In this document: in pieces, positions 20,717 to 35,400 of the stretch | Numbering within the stretch: position 1 is the stretch's first letter | Layout: each line of letters begins with the position of its first letter | From: Condylostoma magnum | Taxonomy: Eukaryota > Ciliophora > Heterotrichea > Heterotrichida > Condylostomatidae | Direction of reading: 5' to 3' | DNA: 38,773 nt | Assembly (NCBI GenBank): GCA_920105805.1 | Contig: CAKKTI010000189.1 | Location: 1-38,773 of the forward strand | The notes under the pieces: generated by a model | What the model saw: only the letters and a program-made list of their open reading frames with translations | What the model was told of the DNA's origin: nothing | Database searches by the model: none | Program-made: the position numbers and the translations under genes

Positions 20717-23185
20717 ATGGAAACTAATAAAAGGCCTAAAAACCAAATTTCCAATGTATAAAGCTTAGTAGGATGCAAAAGGATAAATAAAAGGATAGAA
20801 TAATACAGTAGAAAATTAAAACTGATACATAGATCAAAAGAAAATATTAATGCAAGTAGAAGTATTAGCAATAGGCCAATATAGTTAAATAAAACTCAGC
20901 CTTCAATGAATATGCTATTAGACAATATATCGCATAGTCCATCTAAGAAAACGATTAAAATAACAGAGCTTTTAAATGATACACTAGCATCAGTTAAAAA
21001 TTAAAAATTGAAATTCGATGAAAAAATTCAAAAATTAAATCTAAGTAAAATTTAAACTGCTAAGAAACTTGATACACATAATCTAACAACTTTTAGAAGA
21101 AACAGAAAGCTGAAAAAATCGTCTTTAAAGCATAATATTGCATGAGGAGTAGATTAAAGTAAGCTTAATGGTGATAAAGACAAATAAATAATGTCATTTG
21201 CGTAAATTTAAAGGAAATCTAAGCAAAAATTAAGAGATAAAGCTAAATTATCAGGTAAAGCTAGAATTGGACTTGATGTACTTTATTCAATAAAACAAGA
21301 ATTAAGACATAATAGAACATTCAGAAAAGAGAAATCTAAAAGAAAAGCTACAAAGAATCTGAATAAAAGTGACTTATCTCCCAAAATTTAGCATTATATT
21401 ACAAAGAAGTAAAAGATCAATTAAAAGCTAAGTGAAATTGAGAGGATATAAAAATAAAAGGAAGAAAATGAAAGATTATTAAGACTTAAAAAATTAGATG
21501 TGTATGTTTAGTAATAAACCCTGTAAAGCTAAGTAAAAAGGTCGAAAGACTTAACAAAGGCCCTGCAAATTGAAACAGATTTTAATTTGTACTAGTATGA
21601 GCCCCCTATAAATCTGTAAATCTCATAGCATAAAAGTGATGATTCCCTATAAGTTATTCCAAATCTATCAAGCTAAAGCTCCTATACACAACTATCTTCT
21701 TTATAATTGTAAGAATAAGCAGCTATTATTATTTAAAGACATTTTAGAAAGTGAATATAGAACAGGCAATCAGAGTCATTTAACTCTGAAGATTAAGAAG
21801 TTGAAATGATTATGAATAACTAAGATGAGTAAAACAGTCAAATAGAGCCTATAGATGTGCTTTAGTAACTATAACTACAGGATATCTAAGATTTTGTTAG
21901 TATTGCTTAGCACTATGCTCCTGAAAATGTTGAATTAATTTAAGCTTTTTAATAAATAACAGAAAGAAGGTATGATGTGTTAGCAGATCTACTTAATAAT
22001 GTATCTAATGAAGACATACAGTAAAACTTATTATATGAGTCACCTTAATTTGCATATAATAAACTGGCTTAATAAGATTAAAATGATCAGTTCATAGTTT
22101 TATCTCCTTTAAGTTATGAAGAAGATAAGTAATTGATCAATACCAGCTTTGGTACTGGAAATCAATTTACTAGCTTTACCCCAGAAATAATCAACATGTA
22201 CGAAATATAAGAAAAAGTAGCATGTGATATAGAAATTCATTATAAATTGATAGATTTTGAAGAGGATCTTCCCAGAATGAACTTATTCATGGAGAAATTT
22301 GAAGATTATAGCCCTAAAAGAGCATTATTATTATAAGAATCTGAATCTGAGGAAGAAGATACTTTTGAATAAAGTGTAGCCAGAATCTCGCTATAAAATC
22401 TTATTGACGAAAGCATTAAAACACATAATTAGTCATTAAGTCTTCCTCCTTTAAATCTTGATGAAATTTAAAGGCCTTATGATGGATAACTAACTGCATC
22501 TGTTGAGCCGGGTATAATGACTGATTAATTTTCAATAAAGCAATAAATATGTAAAATAACTGATAAGATTAGATAATAAGATAATAAAATAGATCTATAG
22601 CTAAAAACACCTCAAAAGTAAGATTCAATTGAAATTCTAAAAGGAATTAGGATAAATGAGATATAACCCGTAAGTAAGTAAATCTATATACATAATTTTA
22701 ACCTAGATTGAATGAACTAGGATTTAGATAGTCAACCTCGTTTGCCGGATTAAACAAAAGACTTAATAGCCAAAGCTGACAAAATTCATAATAAAATGAT
22801 ATTTGACTGCTTTACATAATCCCTAAGTGAGTTTAAGCCCTTAGTCCCTTTACCATGGAGCTATAAAATAGAAAATTCGTAAATTGAACTGACATTAGAC
22901 TAAATATACTAGAAAATAAAGAACTAGATGATTGAATGAGCAAAGTCAACGGCAGGCAAGGTCCCTGACTCCGATTACATTCTTACTAACGGAGTAGTAG
23001 ACCACGAAAAGCTGCAAATAATAAGAGAAGATTAACTATCCATTCTACTAGCTGTTGAGCTAATGGAATAAGACTATAAATGAATTGATTATGAAAACGA
23101 GGAAACTTAAGTTATAATGGATGTAGGAGACATGGTTGCAGAAGCTTTAATAGAAGAGGCTATTCATATGTTAAATAAACTATAA
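20717..23185 (+). CDS. IQ-motif protein with DUF4378-like C-terminus
   Basis: An 822-residue protein. The N-terminal 230 residues are very basic (RRNRKLKKSSLKHN), followed by a coiled coil (LSEIERIQKQKEENERLLR), an IQ motif QAAIIIQRHFRKWIQNRQ whose Trp is TGA, and a long acidic Gln/Asp/Glu-rich centre. The C-terminal 150 residues end with LMEQDYKWIDYENEETQVI and DMVAEALIEEAI, the pattern of the DUF4378 domain found in plant TRM and related microtubule/centrosome proteins. A calmodulin- or centrin-binding microtubule organiser is a reasonable inference. The stop is TAA at 23183-23185, six bases from the stop of the convergent gene. About 100 Gln are encoded by TAA/TAG. Confidence 0.85.
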
Positions 23186-23191
23186 TTTAAA

Positions 23192-25504
23192 TTATTTTTT
23201 GGATATATATGGTAGAATTTTAGAGTATTACTTCCTGTCTCCAATTACACCTAGGCGTAAATTTGATCTCTTTATACCCGGAGTTACTTAAATTGGGGTA
23301 TGAATCGCACACTATTTCTGAAAATTACTAAAAATGCTTTTAACTCTATTGTTCTCATTAGATCTGTTCCGTGTAAAGGGAATCTATTCTACTGTGTTAC
23401 TAGTAGCCCTTAGCTTCTCATTTGACTAATGTCTCTTTTTAGGTTTATGTACTATAACCCTATCCGTTTTCATAGCAATTTGATAGGTTATTAAATCCAC
23501 TAACTAGTTCTATTACTTCTGTACACTTTTATTGTAGTTTTCAGAGCTTTAAGAACGAATACCAAATGCATCACCGAATATACCTGGTTTTGGTACTTAA
23601 GCTAACTTTTAATGAGACTGAGCTCCAAATTACTGCTTAGTATGAACTTTTTCTATAATTCTTCGCTGGGAGTAAGGTGGAAGTATGTTTTATACTCTAC
23701 ATATATTTTTGTTTTGGTAATTTTTAGGAACAAAGTTAGTCTCATTGGCCCCTCATAGCAATTTACGCTCTAAATGAGTAAAAATAGGCTTTTCCTAGTT
23801 TGTTTCTACTTTTTATGCGAAAACTTTGACTCTGACTGAAATTTAGGAAGGTTGGGTGTATATTCGAGGCTAATGAGTTGATAGTTGTCTTTGGTATGAG
23901 TCTGATTTATAGAATCTATTGCAAGCTAGGGCCAGAGTTTTCCCCATATCTATGAAATTTTTTATACTAAAGTGTACAACCTTATCTCCTTCTTTGAATC
24001 CCATAAAACTAGATTCTAATGTATAGGAATTGGTTATTCCTTATTTATATAATTCGATTCTTGCCGTGCCTTCTTTATATTTTTCCATTTTGAATGAAGA
24101 ACCCTTATAAGAAAACAATTCAGATAAATCACTCATTATTTTAGGAAACAATTTAACCATTTGATTCTTTCGCTTATCTTCCATAGTTATAGGCTTAGGA
24201 GCATTTCCGTACATAAAAAAGTACTTTTTGCAAGAATGTCCATGAAGATCGCAGAATAGCATTATATCGTGAGTGGTTTTAATTTACTGTATAAGTTATT
24301 TTGTGTGAAATATCGTAGGATGGAGCTGTTGATGCGGGTTTATTCACCTACGATTTAGATCAATTCCTAGTAAAGAGCATCTGTAATTACCATATCTCAG
24401 TCCATCTATATTAAGACATGGAATTATGTAAAATATGAATTTTTACCGTATTTTAAAGGCTTTTGTAGTGCTTGAGGTTAAAAAGTCTATTAATCCTTGA
24501 ATTATATAAGATACCTAAGACTCTCCTGGATGAACACCTGAGGTTATTATAATGGCCTTCTTATTCTAATGTTCCTATCTTCTTAATTAATTGTTAAAAC
24601 TTTTAACATTATTTGTTATTATTACATATTAGCATAAATTTCCACATAAGCTATAACAAAGTTAATTTACCTTTGCAATTGATTTAAATTTTCTATCAAC
24701 TTTTTATATCATTTCAATATGCTAATTAAAAGTAAAAGGAAATGAATAGGCAAAATACACAGTATCTTTAGGACTTGAAAATGTGTATTGAAAGCTTAAA
24801 GTATAATAATTCATACTTTATCCATCTCTTTTAAGGGCTTGTCTTTCTATCTAGTTCTATTGATAGCTAATTTGTTAACCATCTCTATGCCATTCTAAAT
24901 TTTAAAGCTGCTTTTTATGCTTAGATCACACCAAAGGCTGCATTCCTTGATCATATAGGGAATAAGACTTTATAAGATTAATTATATTGAAAGTAACTGT
25001 TTTCAAGTTTCTGTTTTTTACTTTGAAATAATATCACTAAGTACAATCTAATGTACCTATATCTTACTCCAACAGCAAATTGTATTCATCTTAGTTAACT
25101 TTAATTGCTTTTCTAAGATTCCCGCATTCAAATTTACTATTAAATATAAGAGCTTTAGAGTCAAAAGGTATTTTTAAAAAGTACTCAGGGAAAAAATCAG
25201 GCTTTGAATTATAAAATTTCATATTGTTATACTAAACTTTGTCATTTTAGCTAGCAGAGGATAATTGATGATCAGTTATTATTGTTTCTTTACCATTAAT
25301 ACTCTACTCTGTGTCTTTTCGTCCTAAATATTAATTAAAATCAGAATATGCTTTTGCATCGTATATAACAACTCCACCATGCTAAAAATTGTATCCTTCC
25401 CCGTGTTTTACTGATGAAATTGCGTTTTAAGTACTATTAATTGATTAGAGGTTGTCCAGATCTAAGCTTTAGGGTTGTGGGGTTTTAACACCAATCTGAA
25501 TCAT
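23192..25504 (-). CDS. Cytosolic carboxypeptidase (CCP/AGBL, M14D)
   Basis: A 770-residue zinc carboxypeptidase of the CCP family, which removes glutamate side chains or C-terminal residues from tubulin. The N-domain is typical: TQWYYFKVKN and [11 protein letters not shown], then [12 protein letters not shown]. Zinc ligands are His325/Glu328 in SGVHPGES and His421 in FCDLHGHS. Substrate residues are in DLNRRWINPH, and the catalytic Glu497 in NSYTLESSF. The domain ends near [11 protein letters not shown]; a basic, disordered tail of about 230 residues follows. Trp of TQWYY, LVWS, RRWI and LLWG are TGA. The stop is TAA at 23192-23194; an in-frame TAA 13 codons earlier is possible. The start at 25504 is the first suitable ATG, though the frame stays open upstream. 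Tubulin processing fits a ciliate. Confidence 0.95.
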
Positions 25505-26426
25505 TTTTGCTTTATTATTATTTAAGGGTTTTAGAGAAGGAGAGGTATTTAAGGATTTGGAAACAGTAGTATTTTAAGTTTTATTTAGTCAGAATAATTC
25601 AAATTTAAGTTAGTGCACTATTCATTAAAATAACGGATTGGATGTATATAGAGATATACTATCTTTAAAGATTTATTAAGTATAAAAATAGTTATGATGA
25701 ATATCGCACAGTAGCCTTAAAATTACTTAACTACTCAGTATTTAATAATAAAGTACTTCTAAAATAATCGTAAATACCTCTAAAACATTTATAAAAATTA
25801 TACACTAGTCCAAGTATCAATTTAAAGCTCCAATCAACAAAACTAGAATACAAAACTTAAACTGCTAAAATAGAAATAAGGAATATTACTTAGAATTATC
25901 AATTATTCTCTCCAGGAACCAATCCAAACCTGTATCAATACACAATCTGAATAAAGACAGACAACTACTATTTATGTCAGAAATTTATCATATCAATCAA
26001 TATTATTACACCGGCACTGAGGGAAGTTCAAACCCATCAAAAATTATAATCTATAACTTTATATCTGGAAAATATACAGTACAAAGCCCATATTTCAAGA
26101 AATATAATAATCTTTGAGATTTCCATAATCCCTAAAGAAGAACTGCTGTAAGTAAGACCTTTATAAATCATAAACTACTAAAAATATAAAAAGCAAGCCT
26201 AATACTAGGATTAATAAGGCAAAGTAAGACACAAATCATATCTCCTGTGTAATTATTCCTAATCTAAAAACACTCGGTAAAATAGAAGACTGATTTAACT
26301 CAAATACAAGCGCTTTAACATAATTTTCCCATCCCTAATACCAACACTCATCTATCAATACCATCTTTCATAACTTTTTATACAAACCTAAAACATAATT
26401 AAATCCCTGTAATTATAATAATAAAA
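25505..26426. other. 922-bp divergent region, coding status unresolved
   Basis: The longest stretch without a firm gene, between the divergent carboxypeptidase and TRRAP starts. Because almost nothing acts as a stop, open frames exist on both strands. Two look protein-like: a plus frame around 25976-26402 containing SEIYHINQYYYTGTEGSS and KIIIYNFISGKYTVQS, and a minus frame around 26030-26380 starting MFQVCIKSYERWYW. They overlap and cannot both be trusted. The last 200 bp are A/C-rich and G-poor. No RNA gene or repeat was recognised. It may hold one small gene plus two promoters. Confidence 0.4.
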
Positions 26427-29400
26427 ATGACGGATGTGAAGACCTAAAAGTTTGAGCAGCTGTAGAAAAGTCTGAATGAGAGCAGCTTAGAACAAAGGAT
26501 TCACGCAATTGTTGAGATTAAGAAGTTTTTCGAGCAATAGGTGAACCTGCATGCAGAATACCCGTCTTATCTCGAGAAAATAATAGTCCCTCTCATCGAA
26601 ATCCTGAAAACCCACCAAAATGCAGCAAACGACACCGTTGAAATGCAGAAGGCCAGGCATACAGTACTTGAGCTGATATCAAAATGCCCCTAGTTAGACA
26701 ACCTTAAAGCTGTCCTAATGCAGCTGCTTTAGATCACCTAGGATATCATTTAACATGACAACGAGGAGAACTCTATCACTTCTATTAAGCTTTTTATAGA
26801 GCTCGTCAGACACTTCAAAAACAACGTTCCTGATACCTTTGTTAACAGTTTCTTTTAGTTTAGTCAGGATATGTTTAGGAAGTTCCATACCATCGCAGCC
26901 AGGACTTCCAACGAGTAGCCGATTAAAGGAACTGAGAGTCTTAAGGCATTGATGGAATGCAGTCATGGGATAACAACGCTTTATAATTACCTGTAGAGGA
27001 CGTTTTAGTTAAAGGAGTTCATCATTTTTGCATTTGAGATCGTTATACATTAATAGCCTAGTGATAGGCCTATTACTACGGATATAATGATATGTTAGAC
27101 AAAAATGCTTACATTTATAGCACAGTTTTCGTAGTCTGAGAGATTTTATCAGGATTTCAAGCAATATGAAGAAAAGATTGCACAGGCTGTGATTGATATG
27201 ATGAAGAACTTCCCTCAGGACTCGTATAATATTAGAAAAGACCTATTTTAAGGCTTTACTCACCTAATTAAATCTAATCACAGGCGAGGCTTTTTTAAGC
27301 ATATTGATTAGATGCTGAGTGATGAAATACAGGGAAATCAAAACGGACTAAGAGCGACGTGATTTGGAGCTATGTTAGAGTTCTTAGAAATTGCTAGAAA
27401 TGAAATGAATCCTTAATAACTGAAAAAAGCTGCTTCTCTTATATGTAGAAACATGGATTTGTTTGTTTAGCTATAATTACATAGTTTGAACATACTTAAG
27501 TTATTTTTAGAGAATGCCAGACAGCTAAGAGAGTAAAACAGAATGCAGAGGGATAGAAACTAGGCCATGATTGACAAAATCCTTCATATGATTTTATTGA
27601 CTGTATGCAAGAGACTTGGTTACTGTAAAGCTATGGTTGATAGACTAATTCCTTAAATAAGAAAAAACAACCATCCACCTAACAACTCACAAAATCTGAA
27701 CTTACCTGAGATTATAGCTCTGCTTAGAAAAACCAATGAATTGTCTAAAGCTCTGATTTATGACATGTTCCATATACAAAATGGATCTGCTATAGGAAAT
27801 GGAGGAACACTGCAAGATGAAGAGTCGATGAGACTACTTACTAAACTGTTTAGATATATGATAATATGTACTAAGATTTTCATTGAAATTAATCCTAATA
27901 GAGAAGAAACCTAAATCTTTGATAGTATTTCTCAAATTATCAGCCAAATGCACCCTGTTATTCTATAAGACATCCTGAAAGTACTGCTACCTTTTATTTT
28001 CTGTCTTTCCCTGGAAAAGTAATAAGTAGCTAGATGTTTACCTTAACTCTAATAATGTCCTAAAGAGAATGCAAGGGCTGCTAAAGAGGTTATATTTGAT
28101 TTTGTTATTAATAACTTAGAACTACTAGACAAACAGAGTGTAGATGGGTAGACGAAATTTTTACAGCTTTTGACATTGGCTAAATACACTCCTAAGATAG
28201 AACTAACTCCACAGCTAATTAGAAAATAACTAGGAAAGTTGCTATAAGGAGTAGTTTAAACAGATTTGATAGAACAATACGGAAAAAACATAGTTTAAAG
28301 GTGTGAGGAACTCAGCCTAAGAAATCCGGTGAACGAGTACAAAATTCTAGCAAAGAACTGTGTTAGTAATATCTTTAAAAATAAAGCCAAAAGAGAGTAA
28401 TTAACTACCTAATGGATGCAGCTTTAAGATCCTTTACTTGCTCCAAATACCAGTTCAAAGGTGTTGGTTAATAGCTTGAAAAAGACACCCTCTAGTTGTA
28501 TTACTCTCTTGTTAGAAAATTGTGGAGTATTACAGTTCTCATAGGATTTGCTGTTTGGAATCAATAAACTGCTGCATAATCCTCGTGTTAACTTAGTTCC
28601 TGATATATTCAAGTTGTATGGACATGCTGGATCGAAGACTAGAGTAAGAAATGGGCTGATTAAGGTAAATTATTGAAATGCACCGCCTTATCCTTAGTAG
28701 TAAGGAGAAGACTCGATTGTTTATATGTATAATCTTGAATGCTATACTCACTTTTAATAGAACACGATTAATATTCCAGCTGATTTTATACTGAAAATAA
28801 TCAATCAGAGAATTTAAGATTAAAAGCAAGACGAAGAAACATACCCGAAGATATACATGGCATTTGGAAACTACATAAAAACGATTATTATCAGAATACT
28901 ATTCTAATTAACAGTTAACACTTAACTACTCTAAGACAGATTAAGGGAATTAAATAATAATGTAAAAAACGACACTGAGGAGTATTATGATGTGAGAAGT
29001 AACATTCTAATTCATCAACAGGCGTTTATATAAAACACTCGATTAGCCCTTGATGTGTTTATAAATCTAGTACATAATCAAAGCCTTGAGCTATCCGACT
29101 TATTCGAGCATGTATGTATTCACTTTACATTTCTACTAGTTATATCATTAGAAGGCAGTGGATCAATTTCTTAAATATTCAATCCTTGCTATATTATAGA
29201 TATACTAGTCAAAAACTTATGATACTTTGACAGATATAGAGAAGGGAAGTTTAAAACAGCTGTACTTGGAATCTAGCATATAATAAATACGATGCGATAA
29301 CTAGTAGGAGATGATAGCACAGTACTTGCTAGAAGTAATGTAATGAAGGAAATTTTAATGAGTCTTTCTAGAAACTGCTACGGAGTAGATTTCCAGATTC

Positions 29401-32400
29401 AACTAGGTGCATGTTAAGCTCTTTGTTCTTTACTTAGCAAATTTCCTAAAGAAATGCTACAAGAAACTTCAACTTAATATGAGAAAAGCCAGTATAAGAG
29501 CTATCCTATCACAAATGCCATAATAGTCCTTAGATTTGTATTCAATCTTATAAAAAATTTACCCGACTTTATGAGTAGATAATAGCCAGAAAGCCCACTC
29601 ACTTTGTTAAAACAACTGCGATAGTATATAAACGATTCAGAAATGCTGGTGGAAGTATCATCTTGCTTAATAAGCCCATCCTAGATTCTCAGAAGCTACT
29701 GTAGAGATAGAATCCTTCCTTCTTTGTACCAACAAAACTATGTAGAGTTGATGCATTCTACTAAAATTCCCCTGCATTCTTCGATATATACACCCTCCAG
29801 CCCGGAATAAACAATAACTGACCAGTTTATAGAGGTTGTTATGATGAATAAATAAATAACTATAACTTAATCCAGTCTGAGATCAATGATAATCGAACTG
29901 TTTACGTTCTGCCTGAATAAAAATATCATAAGCGTGCAGAACAACTCATAACTAATCCTCAGTCTAACCCAAAACATACTGTTTCTGATTCCTTTAGAAG
30001 ACTAAGGCACTTAGCAAAACGGGCAAAACAGTCAGCCTGAGGAGCCTGATAATCCTCTGTTAAGAATTGAAGAGGAGACTTAGCAAGGATTAGTACTAAG
30101 AACTCCTAAAAGCTATGATTTAACTATAGAAGAAAAACATGCTATATATAACGCACTGAGGGCGTATATAATAAATGACGGAGTATGGGAGTAGAATAAC
30201 AATCAAAATGAACTGGAATTCAAATAAACTAGAAATTTAATACTATTTAAATTCTTACGAGCAATGAGCAGTAATCAAGACTAAGTTATCATTTCTGCAG
30301 TAAGAGATGGTATATTAAGGGCTAGAGATACTTAAAGTATAAGAGGCATTTTACCTTAAGAGTACTTAAAATCATGCTTAAGGCCAATATTACTAGCTTT
30401 GGCTAAAAATGAAAAAGTTCCTGATATTGAATAACTAAAATGCTTTTCTGGCTTAGTTGAATTAATAGCTGATTGCTTTAACAAAAACTTAGGTGAAAAA
30501 TTGCTAGGGCATTTGAATTAAGTGTACAAAATTGAAGATAAACAATACCTAGAGTGAATACCACATATTGTTAATCTGTTTCATCACATGCCTGATTGCA
30601 TTTAAGAGCTATTCAATGATATTATCATAAAATGTATAGATGGAGAGCTGTAATTGAAACGAAATGGCTTATAAGGGTAATTATTTTCGTACTTTAGAGA
30701 GCCCTTGATCAGATTTCTACAGAGATACCCTGATAAAACTCTAGAAACATTTTTTGATCTTTCTAAGTATGATAAGCTGTTCCCTTATTTTCTGCTTTTA
30801 CTGAAAATGCCAAGTGCTTATATTCTCAGAAATGAACTTGCCTCGAAATACAGGATAAATATAAAAGCGTTTTTCTTTAGAAGCTAAAATGATGATAAAA
30901 TATACGATGGTGTAAAGTTAATGAATATACTCAACAAAAATATGCCAAGGTGAATATCTACTATGCAAGAAATTATAGATGAATTGATTAAGATTTGAAA
31001 TAGAAGACTATCTGCTGATATCAATGACGATGAAGACAGTGTAAAATTAATGAATATGGAAAAGTATATTATAAAATGCTTTATTAACTTCATTCGATAT
31101 AACTTTAACGATGGATTAAAACAGGTTCTATTCGAGATTCCTTAGTTTTACTCCAGAAGACACATAGGAAACACAATATTTCTGAGTAATTATCTAACAA
31201 AAGAACTTCCCAAAAGCACAAGTTTATACGAAAAGTAAACTATAGTTAAAAAAGTCATGAAATCCCTAGGAGCATAAAATCTTAATAATCAGTAAAAAGC
31301 AAACATAATCGAATTTTTACTCATACCTTTCTTGTAAAAGAGCTTTAAAAAGCATGAGCCAGGCATTATAATTAATAAAAAGTAATAAATTTAATTCATA
31401 GTAAGAGTCAGGCATCATATGACAGATCTAGGAAACATTCTCAGCGTATAAATAATGAACCTTGGCTCTCTAATAATAGAAAACATGAAAGACCAATTCT
31501 TTAAATACAGAAAAGAAATCATTAAACTTTTCTGGGGAATGATTAAATCAGAAAATCCTTAAATAAAAGGAGCTGCTTATTTAAACGTAGCCCGATTCAT
31601 AAAGGTATACAACCTTCCAGACAGTTTGACTGTATAGCTACTAGGTGCTCTTTTCAAGGCCCCCTAAGAAATATCCAGCACATCCTAAGCAGCTTTCTTT
31701 AGTCTACAAGAAAGACTTAATAAACTATTTGCAGAGGAAAGATTAAAGGAGTTTTTAACTGAACATATAAGAAGGATTTTGTTTACTGAGACTAGGCAAT
31801 CTCACTCAATGCTTTAAGTAATTGAAATCTTGATCAAAAACGAAAAGGTTTTCTATCATATACGCGAAGGACTCTCCCCTTATTTCTTAAATTGAATTAA
31901 TAGTCTTGGATTAGGGTATAATTCGAACTACAATGCAAAAAAGACACTGCTGGAGTTAACTGTAGTCATAATAGAGTGGTCACGACGACAACTAGAGGAA
32001 AACTAAGAAAGTTATCTACTAACTCGGCACAAAGAAATGCTTATTAACTTTTTCGCAAGATTTGGGTAGGCACCTGCTCTGTATATTTCATCTAATCCTT
32101 AGAGAAGTTTTGAGCAAATGAATTCTTTAAGCATTAAATGTACTGATAATCTTAAAAGTGCACTTTTGTTGTGGAATGACACTGTTTTTAAAGCTGAGAA
32201 TTGAACTGAAGCTCTACGAAAATGTGTGCAATTGGTATAACATAATCAACGGGAGAATGTTAATGAATCATTGAAGAAACTTATAGAAAGAAGTTTGAAT
32301 ATAATAAAGATTTTAGCGTCTTTTGAGAATACAGTTACTTCTTTAACCTAGTATCCTGAGTTAATCATTTATCTAGCTAATTTAGTAAAATCTACGAATA

Positions 32401-35400
32401 CTGAAGTAAGTATTTTGATTGAGAAATTGTGTGATATCATAGGAATTCTGCTATAAAGACAAGCTACGGATGTTTTGAACCAACTTTAACCTATTGTAGA
32501 GTAAGTTATTAAAGATTAGGCATAGAATAATATTCTGTATGGAGTTAAGATAATCTAAACTATTAGCTCATGGTATCCTGAAGAAGCCCAGATACATATC
32601 AAAGGGCTCGTCATTGCTGTTCAAAAACTAGCACAAGAACATACATAAGAACTTACCAGCAGCAGATTAGAAAAAACTGAAGCCTTAACTACTGCTTTCA
32701 TCATACTGTAAGGTTATATTGAAGTACTAACAGATGACTCTAAAATGATTTTAAAGCAAACTTTAGCTGTTTTGTTCGATAACTCTAAAACGATTGAAGT
32801 ACTAAACTCTATATGTAAATTCACCAAAAAGTGGATTTTACTTGAGGACCAATTTCAGTTCACTTGCTAAGATCAATGTAATTTGATATAGTACTTATTC
32901 AGAAGTAATAAGATAGAGGTAAAACATGCAAAACCTATAATAAAATTAGCCCTTCTAATTCTAAAGCAAGAGTGCGATTATTCCAAAGAAAAGTAAAACT
33001 TATGCAAGGCAATCAAAATCTACTTGCTTTTAGATCCGAGTAACGAGCTGAAATATGAATTTGATTAAATTTTAGACAATCTTATAGGAACTTCAGTTTG
33101 AAATAGATTATTATTCATTTTTGAGCAATTGGACTGTAATGACCCTCGCAAGTGGATATGAGCCTCTTCTGATCTTTTATTATCTCTTCTAACAGAGATC
33201 AAGCAAACTCATATATAATAAAACATAGAGTTTTAAGGAATTCCATGGAATACAAGCACCTTTGTTAAAAATCACTTTATCTACTTAACCTAACAACAAG
33301 ATTACCAAAATTAGAAATTCATTACACCTTTAAGGAAAATTCTATACCCAAAACTAGCTCATAGTCTTTTCCTTACAATTTTCCCATAACTTTGGAAAAC
33401 TTTAACAATTTAGCAATAAGAAACTTTAGTTTAATCCATTGAAGCATTCTTACATACAAAGTTAATACAAGACTCAGTACAAAAGAACACTGTTAAAACT
33501 ATCTTAATGGCTCTGACTGCTTGCGAGCCAACTCCAATAATCCAACCTGAAATTGTGTAACATTTAGCTAAAATAAGCAATGCCTGGCACGTTGCTATTC
33601 CTATGCTGGAAAATTTCCTTAATTTTACCCATGATCCCCAATCAGTTATGATTTATATATAAGACATACTAGAAAGATTAAATGAAAATGAGTATGCTTG
33701 GGGCTGGAGGTTGTATATGGCATAATAATAGAAAACTAAATCAGCAATACAGCAACTTCTAGGTGGAGAGTGGACACAAGCAAAAGTCTAATTCGAAGAA
33801 ATATGCAGAGAAAAGAGTAGTTTATTAGATACACAAATTGCTAAAAAGGGCTGAACTAAGAGTGTGAAGTAGCTTGGAGATTGGAATTTACTTAAAAATT
33901 ATTCCGAAGGATAAGATGATTTACTTTACTTGGAGTCTCTGTGACTAACCTAAGATTTCTCTAAATTACATGCAATTCTGTAGAAAATGCAGCTATACAA
34001 CAACCCTATATCCCAGTTTTTCTGTGTAGTATAACAAGTGTCAGAGCATTAATCAGACATTTCTCGTAAAATAGCAGAATCTGAGAAATAATTAGAAATA
34101 GCACATTAACCTTTGAAGTAAGAATGGTCAAGCTTACCAAAGTACTCTCCTCTGGCATTCGATAACCTTATATGTCATATACAACAGCGGTATGAGTTAT
34201 TAGAAGGATTGATTTAAGTAAAGCATTTACAAGACTAGCAAGAACAAATAAGAGCATTTAAAGATTGTTTAGACTTACAGAATTATTGGAGAACTAAGAA
34301 GTTTATAATGGATGACTACCCAGGTGTATGGTAAGCATAAACTAACATCAGATGCACTGTTTTTAAAATGATTTAAGATATTCCATCACTGCAAAATTCT
34401 TAAGTAAGTTAAATTGACCCTAAACAATTCGATGATACACACTGGGCTATCATAAAACTAGCTTAAACTGAGAGAAAAGCAGGTATGTTATAGAAATCTG
34501 CACATACTTTGTCATCAATTGCAAAATCAGATTTAGATCCAGTTGAAAAGTTTTTGTGTATAAAGGAAAAGGTAAAATTGTGTTTACAGAGTGGAAGGTA
34601 AGAAATGGCTCATAGGGTTATATCTTAAAGAGTGCAAGAATTCGACGGGCAGTATCAAAGTGAGCTAATTAGACTCAACTCTAGAACGTTTGATTCATAA
34701 AATCACTAAGAAATGGAAAATCAACTGCTCTTATCACTCTAAATCTTCAACTCAAATTGTAAAACTTATCTTGATCTTGGCAAATTATACGAAAAGATGT
34801 GGAAGGAAACAGATGATAACAACTTTGCAATAAATTAAGTGATTTGCTATCTGATTGGATCATAGGAGAACATAGACAAGCACTGGGTTTTGCTATACAA
34901 AGTGATTTAAATAATTTAAAAGATACAATCGGCTAATGCGGAGTTCACTAATCACAGCTAAAACATTCCAACTCGCATATGAAGCAAATTCAATGAGTTT
35001 TTAGTATAAGGACTCTATTCTAGCAATTACAGCTTATTTTAAGATCTACTGAAACGAATAGCTCAACATAAGCCACAAGAGCTTTATTATATCATACGAT
35101 GCGAATTTTTACAGTAATACTATACTTAATTTGGTCCTGGAGACAGTAAAGGAAATCAAACTAATTTCAAACTACAAAGATTAACTGAGTTGCTATAAGT
35201 ACTGAGAAGCAGACATAGATTACTCATACAGTCAATGGAGTCTCTCAGTAATAGACTAGCTCATAAACTAAGGCCATCCCAAGAGGAAGATTTATACAGT
35301 GCTATTAATTGCTTATACAAGCATTGTTTCCCTATAACTGATGAAAGATTTCTAGATGTTAAACAAGGAATTGAGCTAATAAATGATAGATTTTTCAGTT

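Noticed and set aside
28424-28829. Minus-strand ORFs inside the TRRAP gene (also 30884-31093, 35523-35840)
   Set aside because: They are antisense to the continuous TRRAP frame, and their peptides show no domain.
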